64,000 nt of DNA. Source: Bosea sp. F3-2. Lineage in GTDB: Bacteria > Pseudomonadota > Alphaproteobacteria > Rhizobiales > Beijerinckiaceae. Of this stretch, positions 54,059-62,637 are shown piece after piece. Under the pieces are notes generated by a model that was not told where the DNA came from, did not search any database, and worked only from the letters and a program-made list of their open reading frames with translations. The stretch covers positions 248,001-312,000 of the forward strand of contig NZ_CP042331.1 in NCBI RefSeq assembly GCF_008253865.1, written 5' to 3'. Made by a program: the position numbers and the translations under genes. Within the stretch, counting starts at the first letter, position 1. The number at the start of each line of letters is the position of its first letter.

Positions 54059-55144
54059 TCAGCCCAGCGTAAATGCCTCGTGCACCGCGCTCTGCACGCC
54101 GCCGCCCATGATCGGGCCGCCGCCGGCGACGTGAATCGCATCGCCGACCAGTGCTGCGCCGAGGCCGTGGCGGGGCGTCGGCATCGGCGCGTACTGCTCC
54201 CAACCATCGGCCGCCGGATCATAGGCCTCCATCTGACCGAAGACGCGGTTGGTGCCTTCCCCACCCATCGCGAAGACCTTGCCGCGATAGAGCACAGCGC
54301 CATGGCCTGAGCGGGCGGTGGGCAGGGGTGCGCGCATCGCCCATTTATCCGTCGCCGGATCATAGGCGTGGTGCAGATTCGAGTTGGTGTGGAAGGAATC
54401 GACGCGCCCGCCGATGACATGGATCAGATTGCCGATGGCGAGCGTGCCGGTGTGGTCGCGCGCCGTTGGCATGGGCATGCGCTTGTCCCAGCGATCAGCC
54501 TTGGGCTCATAGGTCAGGTGCCAGTCGATCGATTTCTTGGTGTCGAAGGTGTCGCCGATGGCGCCGCCGATGACGTGGAGGCGGCCGTTCAGCCCGACGA
54601 CCCCGGCCGAGCCGACCGCATTGGGCAGGGAGGCGATCTCGGCCCAGCGATCGGCCTTGGGGTCGTAGACGAAGCAGCGCGGATGCGGCTTGCGGTTCTG
54701 CTCGAGGAAGCCGCCGATGGCGTAGAGCTTGCCATCGAGGAAGGCGACGCCGACATGGTTGGCGCCGAGCGGCAGCGGCGCCGCATCGCTCCAGCGGTCG
54801 GCCGTGGCTTCGTAGACATGATGATAGGGTCGGTCGACGCGCTGCTCGGCATAGCCGCCGACGACGTGCATCTTGCCCTCGAAGGCCGTGGCCCAGGCCA
54901 TCTCGGAGCGCGGCAGCGGCAGCGGCGCCTGCGGGCTCCAGCGGCCGGGCGAGGCCGCTTTCGGCGCCGGCGAGTCGAAGACGTTCTGCGTGGCGGCGAG
55001 CTCGGGCTTATCGATCAGCCCCGGCTGGCTCAGCCGCTCATATTGCGGGCCATGGTGCTCATGGCCCGGCTGCTGGGCGAGCGCCGGGCCGGCGAATGTG
55101 GCGGCGCCGGCAGCAAGCAGGTGGCGGCGGTTCAGGCTGGTCAT
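54059..55144 (-). CDS. Tat-exported Kelch-repeat protein
   Basis: The start at 55144 follows GGGAGG and gives 361 residues with a twin-arginine signal, NRRHLLAAGAATFAGPALA. About six Kelch blades follow, each with a GG pair: MHVVGGYAEQ, LYAIGGFLEQN, LHVIGGAIGDT, IHVIGGRVDSF, VFAMGGEGTNR and IHVAGGGPI. A seventh is probably closed by the ends. The folded beta-propeller would be exported by Tat. Its function is unknown. Confidence 0.84.
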   Translation of the reverse strand: MTSLNRRHLLAAGAATFAGPALAQQPGHEHHGPQYERLSQPGLIDKPELAATQNVFDSPAPKAASPGRWSPQAPLPLPRSEMAWATAFEGKMHVVGGYAEQRVDRPYHHVYEATADRWSDAAPLPLGANHVGVAFLDGKLYAIGGFLEQNRKPHPRCFVYDPKADRWAEIASLPNAVGSAGVVGLNGRLHVIGGAIGDTFDTKKSIDWHLTYEPKADRWDKRMPMPTARDHTGTLAIGNLIHVIGGRVDSFHTNSNLHHAYDPATDKWAMRAPLPTARSGHGAVLYRGKVFAMGGEGTNRVFGQMEAYDPAADGWEQYAPMPTPRHGLGAALVGDAIHVAGGGPIMGGGVQSAVHEAFTLG

Positions 55145-55297
55145 CGCGTCGTCCTCCCGACTACAACGATAAGGCAGAGCTGGCGGGCGGCAAGCGCATG
55201 AAGGCCGGGCGGCCGCACAGTTCCCCCGAGCGGTTCCAGCCGCTATGGTCGTGCGCCATCTCAAACGATTTAAACCGCAGGAAACGCGAGGAAACGC

Positions 55298-56059
55298 ATG
55301 TCAGGGCATAACAAGGTCGCGATCATCACCGGAGCCGGCTCGGGCGTAGGGCGGTCGGTCGCCATCGCCTTCCTGAAGGACGGCTACCGTACCGTGCTGG
55401 CCGGGCGTCGCGTGGATGCGCTGGAGGAGACGATCGCACTCTCCGGCGTCGACAAGAGCCGCGCGCTCGCGGTTTCGACCGACGTGACCGACAAGGCCTC
55501 GGTCGAGAACCTGTTCGCAAAGGCCAAGGCGGCCTTCGGCCGGGTCGACGTGCTGTTCAACAATGCCGGCGTCAACGCGCCGGGCGGCGTGCTGCTGGAA
55601 GACCTTTCGCTGGAGGACTGGCAGAAGGTCGTCGACACCAACCTGACCGGGCCTTTCCTCTGCACCCAGGCTGCCTTCAAGGCGATGAAGGAGCAGGAGC
55701 CGCGCGGCGGGCGCATCATCAACAACGGCTCGATCTCGGCGCAGGTGCCGCGGCCGAACTCGGTGGCCTATACCGCGACCAAGCATGCGATCTCGGGCCT
55801 GACCAAGACCGCCTCGCTCGACGGGCGCAAATACGACATCGCCGTCGGCCAGGTCGATATCGGCAACGCGCTGACCGACATGGCGCAGAAAATGACGACC
55901 GGCGTGCCGCAGGCGGATGGCTCGATCAAGGTCGAGCCGGTGATGGATGTCGATCACGTCGCCTCGACCGTGCTGCATATGGCCGGCCTGCCGCTGGATG
56001 CGAACATCCTCTTCGTCACGGTGATGGCGACCAAGGCCCCGCTCGTCGGGCGCGGGTGA
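55298..56059 (+). CDS. Short-chain dehydrogenase/reductase
   Basis: The 253-residue product starts [20 protein letters not shown], with the SDR nucleotide motif TGAGSGVG and the active-site YTATK (Tyr-x3-Lys). NNAG is present in the middle strand. The substrate is unknown. It lies between the two carboxylase subunits but I have no evidence it belongs to leucine breakdown. Confidence 0.86.
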   Translation: MSGHNKVAIITGAGSGVGRSVAIAFLKDGYRTVLAGRRVDALEETIALSGVDKSRALAVSTDVTDKASVENLFAKAKAAFGRVDVLFNNAGVNAPGGVLLEDLSLEDWQKVVDTNLTGPFLCTQAAFKAMKEQEPRGGRIINNGSISAQVPRPNSVAYTATKHAISGLTKTASLDGRKYDIAVGQVDIGNALTDMAQKMTTGVPQADGSIKVEPVMDVDHVASTVLHMAGLPLDANILFVTVMATKAPLVGRG

Positions 56060-56078
56060 AGTCTCACCGAACCAACAG

Positions 56079-56220
56079 CCGTCATTCCGGACGCAGCCCT
56101 CGGGTCCGATCTTTGATCGGCCCAAGGGTAAACTCCGCGGAGAGCCGGAATCCATCGTAGAGTGATTGCCTTACGATGGATTCCGGATCGGCGCGGCTTC
56201 GCCGCTTGTCCGGAATGGCG
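56079..56220. repeat. GTCATTCCGG-type palindromic repeat, copy 8
   Basis: It opens CCGTCATTCCGGACGCAGCC and closes CTTGTCCGGAATGGCGG, with GGAATCCATCGTA and TACGATGGATTCC in the middle. An insert of about 40 bp in the first arm makes it longer than copies 1 and 2. It ends just before the start of the CDF-like gene. Confidence 0.82.
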
Positions 56221-56230
56221 GGGTTTTGGA

Positions 56231-56899
56231 ATGGCTGAGGCGTGGCAAGACGTGGATGGTCGGGACAAGCCCGATCATGACGGGGGAGGCGGAGCGACGG
56301 CCCCGAACCCCGCCGTTGCCCGCGCCTATACGCTGACGATCTGGGGCATTGCGCTCGGTATCCTGATCCAGGCGGCGGTGACCGTCGTCTGGGCCCTCGC
56401 CATCGGCAACGCCCAGCTCTTCAAGGACGCCGTCGACTGGGTCTACGACGTCGCGCTTTACGGCATCGCCGCGCTGGTCTTCGGCCGCGATGCGCGGGCC
56501 GAGCGGCTGGCGGCCATCGCGATCGGCGCGATCATGGCCGTGGCCGGCTTCCACTCGCTCTACGACCTCTGGGACAAGATTGTCCGCCCGCGCCCGATCG
56601 AGATCTGGACGCTGGGCTTCGCAGCGGCGAGCGCCATTATCATCGCGCTGCTGGTCATCGCCGCGCTCTGGCGCTTCCGGCGCGAAGGCAATCCGGTGAT
56701 CAAGGCGACCTGGCTGTCGAGCCGCAACGATGCGATCTCGACGACAGGTTTTGCGCTGGTCGGGCTCGTGGCGCGCGTCGCGCCAGTGCGCTGGCCGGAA
56801 TATCTGTTCGACCTCTTCGTCGCCGGGCTCGCCTTCCAGGCGACATGGGCGATCTGGCGCTCGCTCAGAGCCGGATCTGATCAAGTTTCTTTAACTTGA
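56231..56899 (+). CDS. CDF-like membrane protein with repeat-derived ends
   Basis: The ATG at 56231 gives 222 residues with about six hydrophobic segments. The acidic positions of the CDF transport site appear as FKDAVDWVYD and SSRNDAISTTGF, and MAVAGFHSLYDLWDKI is CDF-like. The His-rich loop and C-terminal domain are absent. Residues 8-20 (RDKPDHDGGGG) and the last ten (RAGSDQVSLT) fall in DNA resembling dispersed repeats, so the real ends may differ. It could be a small cation transporter or a degenerate copy. Confidence 0.6.
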   Translation: MAEAWQDVDGRDKPDHDGGGGATAPNPAVARAYTLTIWGIALGILIQAAVTVVWALAIGNAQLFKDAVDWVYDVALYGIAALVFGRDARAERLAAIAIGAIMAVAGFHSLYDLWDKIVRPRPIEIWTLGFAAASAIIIALLVIAALWRFRREGNPVIKATWLSSRNDAISTTGFALVGLVARVAPVRWPEYLFDLFVAGLAFQATWAIWRSLRAGSDQVSLT

Positions 56900-56917
56900 T
56901 CGGTCAATCCGTCTCTC
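56867..56917. repeat. GAGCCGGATC-type palindromic repeat (short copy)
   Basis: AGAGCCGGATCTGATCAAGT and ACTTGATCGG / CCGTCTCT mirror the copy at 46905-47010. It overlaps the 3' end of the CDF-like gene and supplies its stop codon. Confidence 0.75.
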
Positions 56918-57032
56918 ATGCCAATGCGGGGCGCGGATTCGGAAGCGGCCCAAACCAGTTTGCACAACAAGGCGCAGACAGGAGCGGCGAGCGGGCTATA
57001 AAGGCGAAAAGCCTTTCAAGGATGCCGCCGCC

Positions 57033-59018
57033 ATGACGATCGCCGCCAAGCTGCCCTCCATCCTGATCGCCAATCGCGGCGAGATCGCCTGCCGGGTCAT
57101 CCGCACTGCGAAGCGGCTCGGCCTGCGCACCATCTCCGTCTATTCGGATGCCGATGCCGAGGCGCTGTTCGTGCAGATGGCTGATGAGGCCTACCATATC
57201 GGCCCGGCCCCGGCCCGCGAGAGCTATCTCGACGCTGCCAAGATCCTCGCCGTGGCGAAGGAGGCAGGCGCCGCCTGCATCCATCCTGGCTATGGCTTCC
57301 TCTCCGAGAATGCCGAGTTCGCCGATGCCTGCGCGGCGGCGGGCATCGTCTTCGTCGGCCCGCCGGCCTCCGCCATCCGGGCGATGGGGCTGAAGGACGC
57401 TGCCAAGGCGCTGGTCGAGAAGGCCGATGTGCCGGTGGTGCCGGGCTATCACGGTGCCGAGCAGGATTCCGGCTTCCTCGCCGGGGAGGCGGAGCGGATC
57501 GGCTACCCCGTGCTGATCAAGGCGGTCGCCGGCGGCGGCGGCAAGGGCATGAAGAAGGTCGACAGGCCTGAGGATTTCACCGATGCCCTGACCAGCGCCC
57601 AGCGCGAGGCCTCGAGCGCCTTCGGCGATGCCCGCGTGCTGGTCGAGAAATACGTGCTCTCGCCACGCCACGTCGAAATCCAGGTCTTTGGCGACAGCCA
57701 CGGCAATGTCGTCCACCTCTACGAGCGCGACTGCTCGCTGCAGCGTCGCCACCAGAAGGTGATCGAGGAGGCGCCGGCGCCGGGGATGACGCCGGAAGTC
57801 CGCGCCGCCATGGGCAAGGCGGCGACGGAGGCGGCGAAGGCCGTCGGCTATGTCGGGGCCGGGACTGTCGAGTTCATCGCCGATGGCCGCGACGGCCTGC
57901 GCGCCGACCGCTTCTATTTCATGGAGATGAATACGCGCCTGCAGGTCGAGCATCCGGTGACGGAGGCGATCACCGGGCTCGATCTCGTCGAGCTGCAGCT
58001 CAAGGTCGCGGCGGGCGAGCCGCTCGGCTTCACGCAGGCCGATGTCGCGGCGAAGGGCCATGCCGTCGAGGCGCGGCTCTATGCCGAGGATCCTGAAAAG
58101 GGTTTCCTGCCCTCGACCGGCAAGCTCTGGGCGCTGCAATTCGCGGACGGCGAGGGCATCCGCATCGACACCGGTGTCGAGGCCGGCGATACGGTGACGC
58201 CGTTCTACGACCCGATGATCGCCAAGGTGATCGCCCATGGTGCGACGCGTGACGAGGCGCTCGACCGGCTGGGCGCAGCGCTGGGCGAGACCATCGTCGC
58301 CGGCCCGCGCACCAATCTCGCTTTCCTCAAGAAGCTGACCGAGGCCGAGGGCTTCCGGACCGGGCCGTTCGATACCGGCTTCATCGACCGCAACATCAGC
58401 GCGCTCGGCGCCGAGCCGCAGCCGCTCGATGCGGCGGCCGTGGCAGCGGCCGCCTTGCAGCTCGAGGAAGAGCGGCAGGCGGCCGGCATGGTCGAGGCCG
58501 CCGGCCGGGCGGAGGGCGAGTCCCGCTCGCCCTGGCTCGACCCCGACGCCTTCTCGCTGATGCCGCGCCAGCCGCTCGGCCTGCCGCTGCTGGTCGATGG
58601 CGAGCGCATCGAGGCGCGGATCGAGTGGCATGGCGAGGATGCGCGCGTCAGCCTGCCCGGCCATGAGATCGGCGAGGGCGAGCATGAGATCGCGCTGGCC
58701 GAAGGCGAGGGCGGCACCTGGTTCGCGCTGCATCGCGGCCGGCAGACAGCCGTGTCGCTGTTCGACCCTTTCAAGGTCGATCTCGATGCGGCTGCGGGCT
58801 CCGGCGGTGTGATCAAGGCGCCGATGCACGGCAAGCTCGTCGCCCTCTTCGTCGCGCCCGGCGAGGCCGTGACCAAGGGCCAGCGTCTCGCCATCGTCGA
58901 GGCGATGAAGATGGAGCATGTGCTGACCGCTCCGCGCGACGGCACGGTCAGCGAGGTCTCGGGCGAGCCCGGCGCGCAGGTCGCCGAAGGCGCGAAGGTG
59001 GTGGTGATCGGCGAATAG
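57033..59018 (+). CDS. 3-methylcrotonyl-CoA carboxylase alpha (biotin-carrying) subunit
   Basis: It carboxylates biotin for the beta subunit at 51960-53567. The 661-residue product starts MTIAAKLPSILIANRGEIAC. The biotin-carboxylase domain has ATP-grasp KAVAGGGGKGMKK and EMNTRLQVEHPVTEAI; the C-terminal biotinyl domain carries EAMKMEHVL. It resembles pccA at 32852 in layout but differs in the middle region (IRAMGLKDAAKALVEKADVP), which fits the methylcrotonyl type. The symbols liuD or mccA are used. Confidence 0.87.
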   Translation: MTIAAKLPSILIANRGEIACRVIRTAKRLGLRTISVYSDADAEALFVQMADEAYHIGPAPARESYLDAAKILAVAKEAGAACIHPGYGFLSENAEFADACAAAGIVFVGPPASAIRAMGLKDAAKALVEKADVPVVPGYHGAEQDSGFLAGEAERIGYPVLIKAVAGGGGKGMKKVDRPEDFTDALTSAQREASSAFGDARVLVEKYVLSPRHVEIQVFGDSHGNVVHLYERDCSLQRRHQKVIEEAPAPGMTPEVRAAMGKAATEAAKAVGYVGAGTVEFIADGRDGLRADRFYFMEMNTRLQVEHPVTEAITGLDLVELQLKVAAGEPLGFTQADVAAKGHAVEARLYAEDPEKGFLPSTGKLWALQFADGEGIRIDTGVEAGDTVTPFYDPMIAKVIAHGATRDEALDRLGAALGETIVAGPRTNLAFLKKLTEAEGFRTGPFDTGFIDRNISALGAEPQPLDAAAVAAAALQLEEERQAAGMVEAAGRAEGESRSPWLDPDAFSLMPRQPLGLPLLVDGERIEARIEWHGEDARVSLPGHEIGEGEHEIALAEGEGGTWFALHRGRQTAVSLFDPFKVDLDAAAGSGGVIKAPMHGKLVALFVAPGEAVTKGQRLAIVEAMKMEHVLTAPRDGTVSEVSGEPGAQVAEGAKVVVIGE

Positions 59019-59097
59019 TCGAATCGATGGAATTGCTTGTGGGTGCTTGCTGAAGTGCTGATTCAGTTTTGGGGTGACCGCGCGGGTGAGCCGCCTC

Positions 59098-59204
59098 GTC
59101 ATCCCGGACAAGCGGCGAAGCCGCGCTGATCCGGGATCCATCGTCGGACTCCGGAGCTCTGTGATGGATCCCGGATCTGCGCTTCGCTTCGTCCGGGATG
59201 ACGG
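59098..59204. repeat. GTCATCCCGG-type palindromic repeat, copy 9
   Basis: It opens GTCATCCCGGACAAGCGGCG and closes CGTCCGGGATGACGG, with GGGATCCATCG pairing to GATGGATCCCGG. It abuts the stop codon of the truncated kinase at 59210 and follows the alpha carboxylase gene, between convergent ends. Confidence 0.85.
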
Positions 59205-59209
59205 CGTGG

Positions 59210-59455
59210 TTACGAACGAAAAAGACCATTCTCGCTGCGGGCGAGAAGGCTGGCGGCGCCGTTACCATTCCAATATTCCAGCGGCAGGTAGCCGCGTCGC
59301 TTGTCCTCGGCCTCGGGCAGCTTGCGCATCGCGGGCGCACTGCCCTGAAGGACGGGCAGCAGGCGGCTGGCATGCGTCGCGAGCGGTGCTCCGTCCGGGA
59401 CAAGCTGCCAGCGCGCGAGCCAGGGCTCGAAGGACTTGAGCGATATCTCGTTCAT
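59210..59455 (-). pseudogene. Truncated aminoglycoside/hydroxyurea-kinase-like fragment
   Basis: The 81-residue frame starts MNEISLKSFEPWLARWQLVPDG and runs THASRLLPVLQGSAPAMRKL, matching the N-terminus of the antibiotic kinase family that includes streptomycin 6-kinase. Full members have about 270-300 residues. Here the frame ends at 59210, before the ATP-site and catalytic loop, five bases from the edge of a palindromic repeat. Its start overlaps the SDR stop by four bases. I read it as a decayed remnant without activity. Confidence 0.6.
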
Positions 59456-60219
59456 CCCCGGCCGATGATCGGGAATTGCTCTGCCTCGTAGATCTGGCCG
59501 GAGACTGGAGCGCTGTCGTCGGAGAGCCAGAAGGCGGTATGTGCTGCGATCTCTTCCGGCTGCATGATGCGGCCGGTCGGGGCATGGCGGAGCGGGACAT
59601 GGTTTTGCCAGCCGGGGAGCTGGCCCTCGCGCTGCTGCGTCGCGTCCTCGTTCGCGGTCCAGGTCCAGCCGACATTGAGCTGGTTGGCGCGGATGCGCTC
59701 CGGGCCGAGCGTATTGGCGAGGTTGCGCGTCATCGTCATCAGCGCGCCCTTCGACATCGAATAGACGGTCAGGTTCGATAGCCCGCAATAGGCGTTGATC
59801 GAGCCAACGGTGACGATGGCGCCTGGCGACTTCTGAGCCCGGAAAGCGCGGATCGCCGCCTCCGCGCAGAGCAGCGGCGCCCGGGTGTTGATCGCGAACA
59901 TGTGGTCGAAGAAGCTGGCCGTGGTCTCGCCGAGGATGCCGCGCGGATAGATGCCGGCATTGTTGACGAGCCCGTCGATGCGGCCGAAGGCGCCGACCGC
60001 GGCATCGACGATGGCCTGCGCCGCGGTGGGCTCGGCGAGGTCGCCGGTCGTGCCGCTGGCGGCGGCGCCGAGCCGCGCGACCGCCGCATCGACCTCGGCC
60101 GGGTCGCGGCCATGGATCAGCACCTTCGCGCCTTCGGCAATGAGGCGCTCGGCCATGGCATAGCCGATGCCGGTGGAGGAGCCGGTAACGAGGATGGCCT
60201 TGCCTGCGAGTCCGCGCAT
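59452..60219 (-). CDS. Short-chain dehydrogenase/reductase
   Basis: The 255-residue product starts MRGLAGKAILVTGSSTGIGYAM, with the nucleotide motif TGSSTGIG, NNAG, and the active-site YSMSK. The substrate is not predictable. It overlaps the kinase fragment by four bases at its 3' end, so the two once formed an operon. Confidence 0.87.
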   Translation of the reverse strand: MRGLAGKAILVTGSSTGIGYAMAERLIAEGAKVLIHGRDPAEVDAAVARLGAAASGTTGDLAEPTAAQAIVDAAVGAFGRIDGLVNNAGIYPRGILGETTASFFDHMFAINTRAPLLCAEAAIRAFRAQKSPGAIVTVGSINAYCGLSNLTVYSMSKGALMTMTRNLANTLGPERIRANQLNVGWTWTANEDATQQREGQLPGWQNHVPLRHAPTGRIMQPEEIAAHTAFWLSDDSAPVSGQIYEAEQFPIIGRG

Positions 60220-60394
60220 GATGATCGTCCGTAGCCTGTCGAGGGAAAGAGCATGACGGTGAAGCGTATCGTGGCGAACATGCTAACCGCCGAACCGGAC
60301 CGGGCAAAACCCTTCCATGGCGGCATTTTTGATATGCACCCCGTCATGGACTACGGCTGAAGCTGGACGCTGTTGATTTTGCGCGGAACCACGG

Positions 60395-60482
60395 CGTCAT
60401 CCCGGGCTTGACCCGGGATCCATGCCAGAGCGCTTCCGAGAAATCGTCAGGCATGGATCCCGGCTCTCCGGCCGGGATGACC
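60395..60482. repeat. GTCATCCCGG-type palindromic repeat, copy 10
   Basis: It opens CGTCATCCCGGGCTTGACCC and closes GGCCGGGATGAC. GGGATCCATGCC pairs with GGCATGGATCCC across a loop of about 20 bp. Confidence 0.82.
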
Positions 60483-60556
60483 CGCGGTTCCATGAAAACG
60501 CAGCATGCATCTAGGCGGTGTGGACGGTTGTCGAGATGGATCCGCCGGAACCGTCG

Positions 60557-60711
60557 CCGTCATTCCGGGGCGGCCCCTTGGGGCCGAGCCCGGAACCCAT
60601 GAACACGACGCTCCAGATAGGGCCGGACCGGTTCGGAGCACTGCTCTTCCTGCTGAGACAGTGTTCATGGGTTCCGGGCTCAGGCCTTCGGCCTGCCCCG
60701 GAATGACGGCG
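60557..60711. repeat. GTCATTCCGG-type palindromic repeat, copy 11 (long subtype)
   Basis: It opens CCGTCATTCCGGGGCGGCCC and closes GCCTGCCCCGGAATGACGG. GGAACCCATGAACACG and GTGTTCATGGGTTCC form the middle arms, as in copy 4. Confidence 0.85.
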
Positions 60712-60863
60712 GTGCCACAACAAGGCCAGCTTGGCCAAATGTCCACGGGACATTAGGCCTGTGCGGCATGCGGCGTTTCTTCCTGCGCGATCCGCGCGGG
60801 CGGCCTGTGGAGAAGGGCCGGGGAGGCTGGCAGCCCGGCTCTCCGGGGCTTATTTTAGCGGAC

Positions 60864-61301
60864 ATGTCCCTTCACCTGCTCAAGCTCTGCGTCGGCGCGG
60901 AATCGATCGCCGACCTCGAGGAATGGATCGCCGAACGTCAGGCGCAGCGGCGTGCCCGCGGCGAGCCGGCTGAACAATTGCACACCACACGCATGGTGCC
61001 GAAGAAGATCGAGGAGATCCTCGATGGCGGCTCGCTCTACTGGGTGATCAAGGGCCAGATCTCGGCGCGCCAGCGCCTGACCGACATCCGACCCTTTACC
61101 GATGCCGAGGGCATCGGCCGCTGCCATCTCGTCATGGAGCCGGTGGTGGTTCCGGTCGAGCCGCGCCCGTTCCGCCCCTTCCAGGGCTGGCGCTATCTCC
61201 AGGCCAAGGACGCGCCGCGCGACCTTGCCGACCACGGCGGCGATCTCGGCGAGATGCCGGAGGAGCTGCGGCGGGAGCTCGCGGGGCTGGGGCTGCTGTA
61301 G
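60864..61301 (+). CDS. DUF1489 family protein
   Basis: The ATG at 60864 gives 145 residues starting MSLHLLKLCVGAESIADLEE. The family blocks GSLYWVIKGQISARQRLTDI, CHLVMEPVVVPVEPRPF and FQGWRYLQAKDAPRDL are clear. DUF1489 is a conserved alphaproteobacterial cytoplasmic family with no known function. The gene stands alone between repeats. Confidence 0.88.
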   Translation: MSLHLLKLCVGAESIADLEEWIAERQAQRRARGEPAEQLHTTRMVPKKIEEILDGGSLYWVIKGQISARQRLTDIRPFTDAEGIGRCHLVMEPVVVPVEPRPFRPFQGWRYLQAKDAPRDLADHGGDLGEMPEELRRELAGLGLL

Positions 61302-61337
61302 GGCGGACGCCGGGCATCGCCGGGCGGGGCCAGCTCT

Positions 61338-61428
61338 TAAAGCATTTTCGAGCGAAGTGGATTCCGGTTCGCGTTAAGAAAATGCGATGAGAATTTCCGC
61401 GATTCGGAGAAACGCGGAAATTCTCTAG
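61338..61428. repeat. AAGCATTTTCGAGC-type palindromic repeat
   Basis: AAGCATTTTCGAGCGAAGTG with the downstream GAAAATGCG, then GAGAATTTCCGCG / CGCGGAAATTCTC, form two linked stems. The AAGTGG-TTCCGG core is typical of Rhizobiales extragenic repeats. It lies between convergent ends. Confidence 0.78.
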
Positions 61429-61444
61429 GACATCTCGTGGGAAC

Positions 61445-62125
61445 TCATCCCATGCTGCTGGAGCTTGGCGCCCGTCCGAGCCTGGCCCGATCGCTCCACT
61501 CGCTCCACAGCGCGATACCGAGCCAGACGCTGATATAGATCACCCCTGCTGCCGCGACGATCTCTCCTGGGATCGGTCCGACATCGGCCCGGCGCCACAA
61601 TTGATCCAATGTGGTGAGCGGGGCCGGGTGCACGATCAGCTTGCCGATATAGGACACGGTCTGGATCAGCAGGATCCAGAGATAGTTGCGCCGAATACGG
61701 CGGCCGACCGCGGTCATGAAGCTGGTGTGGTAATGCGGGTGCAGATAGTCCTCGGCGAGCACCTTGCGCCAGTCTCCTTCCCCATGGGGGGCGCCGCTTC
61801 TGAGCAGCGGGGCGAAAAGGTGCCTTTCGAGCCAGCGCGCCCGGGCCCGCCACACATTGAAATAGCGATAGCGGCGCGCTTCGAGCATGAGAAAGAACAG
61901 GATCAGGATCCCGACCAGAACCAGCGGCAGCGGCGAAGCGCTCGGTGACGAGAAGGTGATGGAAAGGGCCACGCCCAGGGTCACGACTGCCCAGTTGGTG
62001 GTGGTGTCCAGCCGGGTGCGCCAGACCGTGCTGCGGTAGATTTCGCCGCGATAGAGATGCGAGAGCGCCCCAAGCTCAGCGCCAGTGAGTTCCCGACGCT
62101 GCTGGGCCGTTTCAGCTTCGGCCAT
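61445..62125 (-). CDS. DUF2270 family membrane protein
   Basis: The ATG at 62125 gives 226 residues starting MAEAETAQQRRELTGAELGAL. The block LSHLYRGEIYRSTVWRTRLDTTTNWA and FNVWRARARWLERH match DUF2270. About four hydrophobic segments lie in two pairs. The function is unknown. Confidence 0.84.
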   Translation of the reverse strand: MAEAETAQQRRELTGAELGALSHLYRGEIYRSTVWRTRLDTTTNWAVVTLGVALSITFSSPSASPLPLVLVGILILFFLMLEARRYRYFNVWRARARWLERHLFAPLLRSGAPHGEGDWRKVLAEDYLHPHYHTSFMTAVGRRIRRNYLWILLIQTVSYIGKLIVHPAPLTTLDQLWRRADVGPIPGEIVAAAGVIYISVWLGIALWSEWSDRARLGRAPSSSSMG

Positions 62126-62351
62126 GGCGCCCTCCCCACAGTCGATCCGGCCGCAGCGGGATCGGTTGCATTCTATCCCATCGAGTGCTGCATTTCGCGA
62201 CTCTCTTCCGAGCGACGGGCATGCCCGCACCGGGGGAGGTTGGGTGGGAGCAGTAAGGCTCGGCGCTACCCTGGAGGAAAGGCGAGCCCTGCTTTCCGGC
62301 CCCTCACGCGAGCTGGCAGGGCTGGGGTTGCTGTAACCGCAGATTGCCGGA

Positions 62352-62380
62352 GATACCCAATTTTGGTACTATTTGGTATC
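62352..62380. promoter_or_regulatory. Candidate operator upstream of parD
   Basis: GATACCCAA (62352-62360) and TTGGTATC (62373-62380) form an imperfect inverted repeat. TTTGGTA occurs twice, at 62362-62368 and 62372-62378, one helical turn apart. ParD-type antitoxins bind repeats like these to repress their own operon. GGAGG (62381-62385) follows and then the ATG. Confidence 0.5.
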
Positions 62381-62394
62381 GGAGGGTTTCGCGA

Positions 62395-62637
62395 ATGGCC
62401 AAGAATACGTCGATCTCGCTCGGAGATCATTTCAGCACCTTCGTCGGCCAACAGGTCAAAAGCGGTCGCTACGGCTCGGCGAGCGATGTCGTGCGTGCGG
62501 GGCTGCGGCTGCTTGAGGAGCATGAGGCGCGCGTCCAGACGCTGCGAGACGCTTTGGTAGCCGGAGAAGAATCGGGCGAGCCCGCACCGTTCGACAACGA
62601 CGCCTTCCTGAGACGAATGCGCGAACGGCATGGTTGA
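62395..62637 (+). CDS. ParD-like antitoxin
   Basis: The ATG at 62395, nine bases after GGAGG, gives 80 residues. MAKNTSISLGDHFSTFVGQQ and YGSASDVVRAGLRLLEEHEA form the ribbon-helix-helix DNA-binding domain. The C-terminal part (EESGEPAPFDNDAFLRRMRE) is the toxin-binding segment. It overlaps the toxin gene by eight bases. Confidence 0.88.
   Translation: MAKNTSISLGDHFSTFVGQQVKSGRYGSASDVVRAGLRLLEEHEARVQTLRDALVAGEESGEPAPFDNDAFLRRMRERHG

Larger units (their letters stand above)
60220..60863. other. Repeat-rich gene-free stretch
   Basis: This 644-bp stretch holds two palindromic repeats (60395-60482 and 60557-60711) and no believable gene. The open frames in it are repeat-derived. The DUF1489 promoter should lie in 60712-60863; I do not see a clear one. 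Confidence 0.6.

Noticed and set aside
54368..55201. Plus-strand frame of about 277 codons opposite the Kelch gene
   Set aside because: The minus-strand product has a Tat signal and regular Kelch blades, while the plus-strand product shows no pattern.
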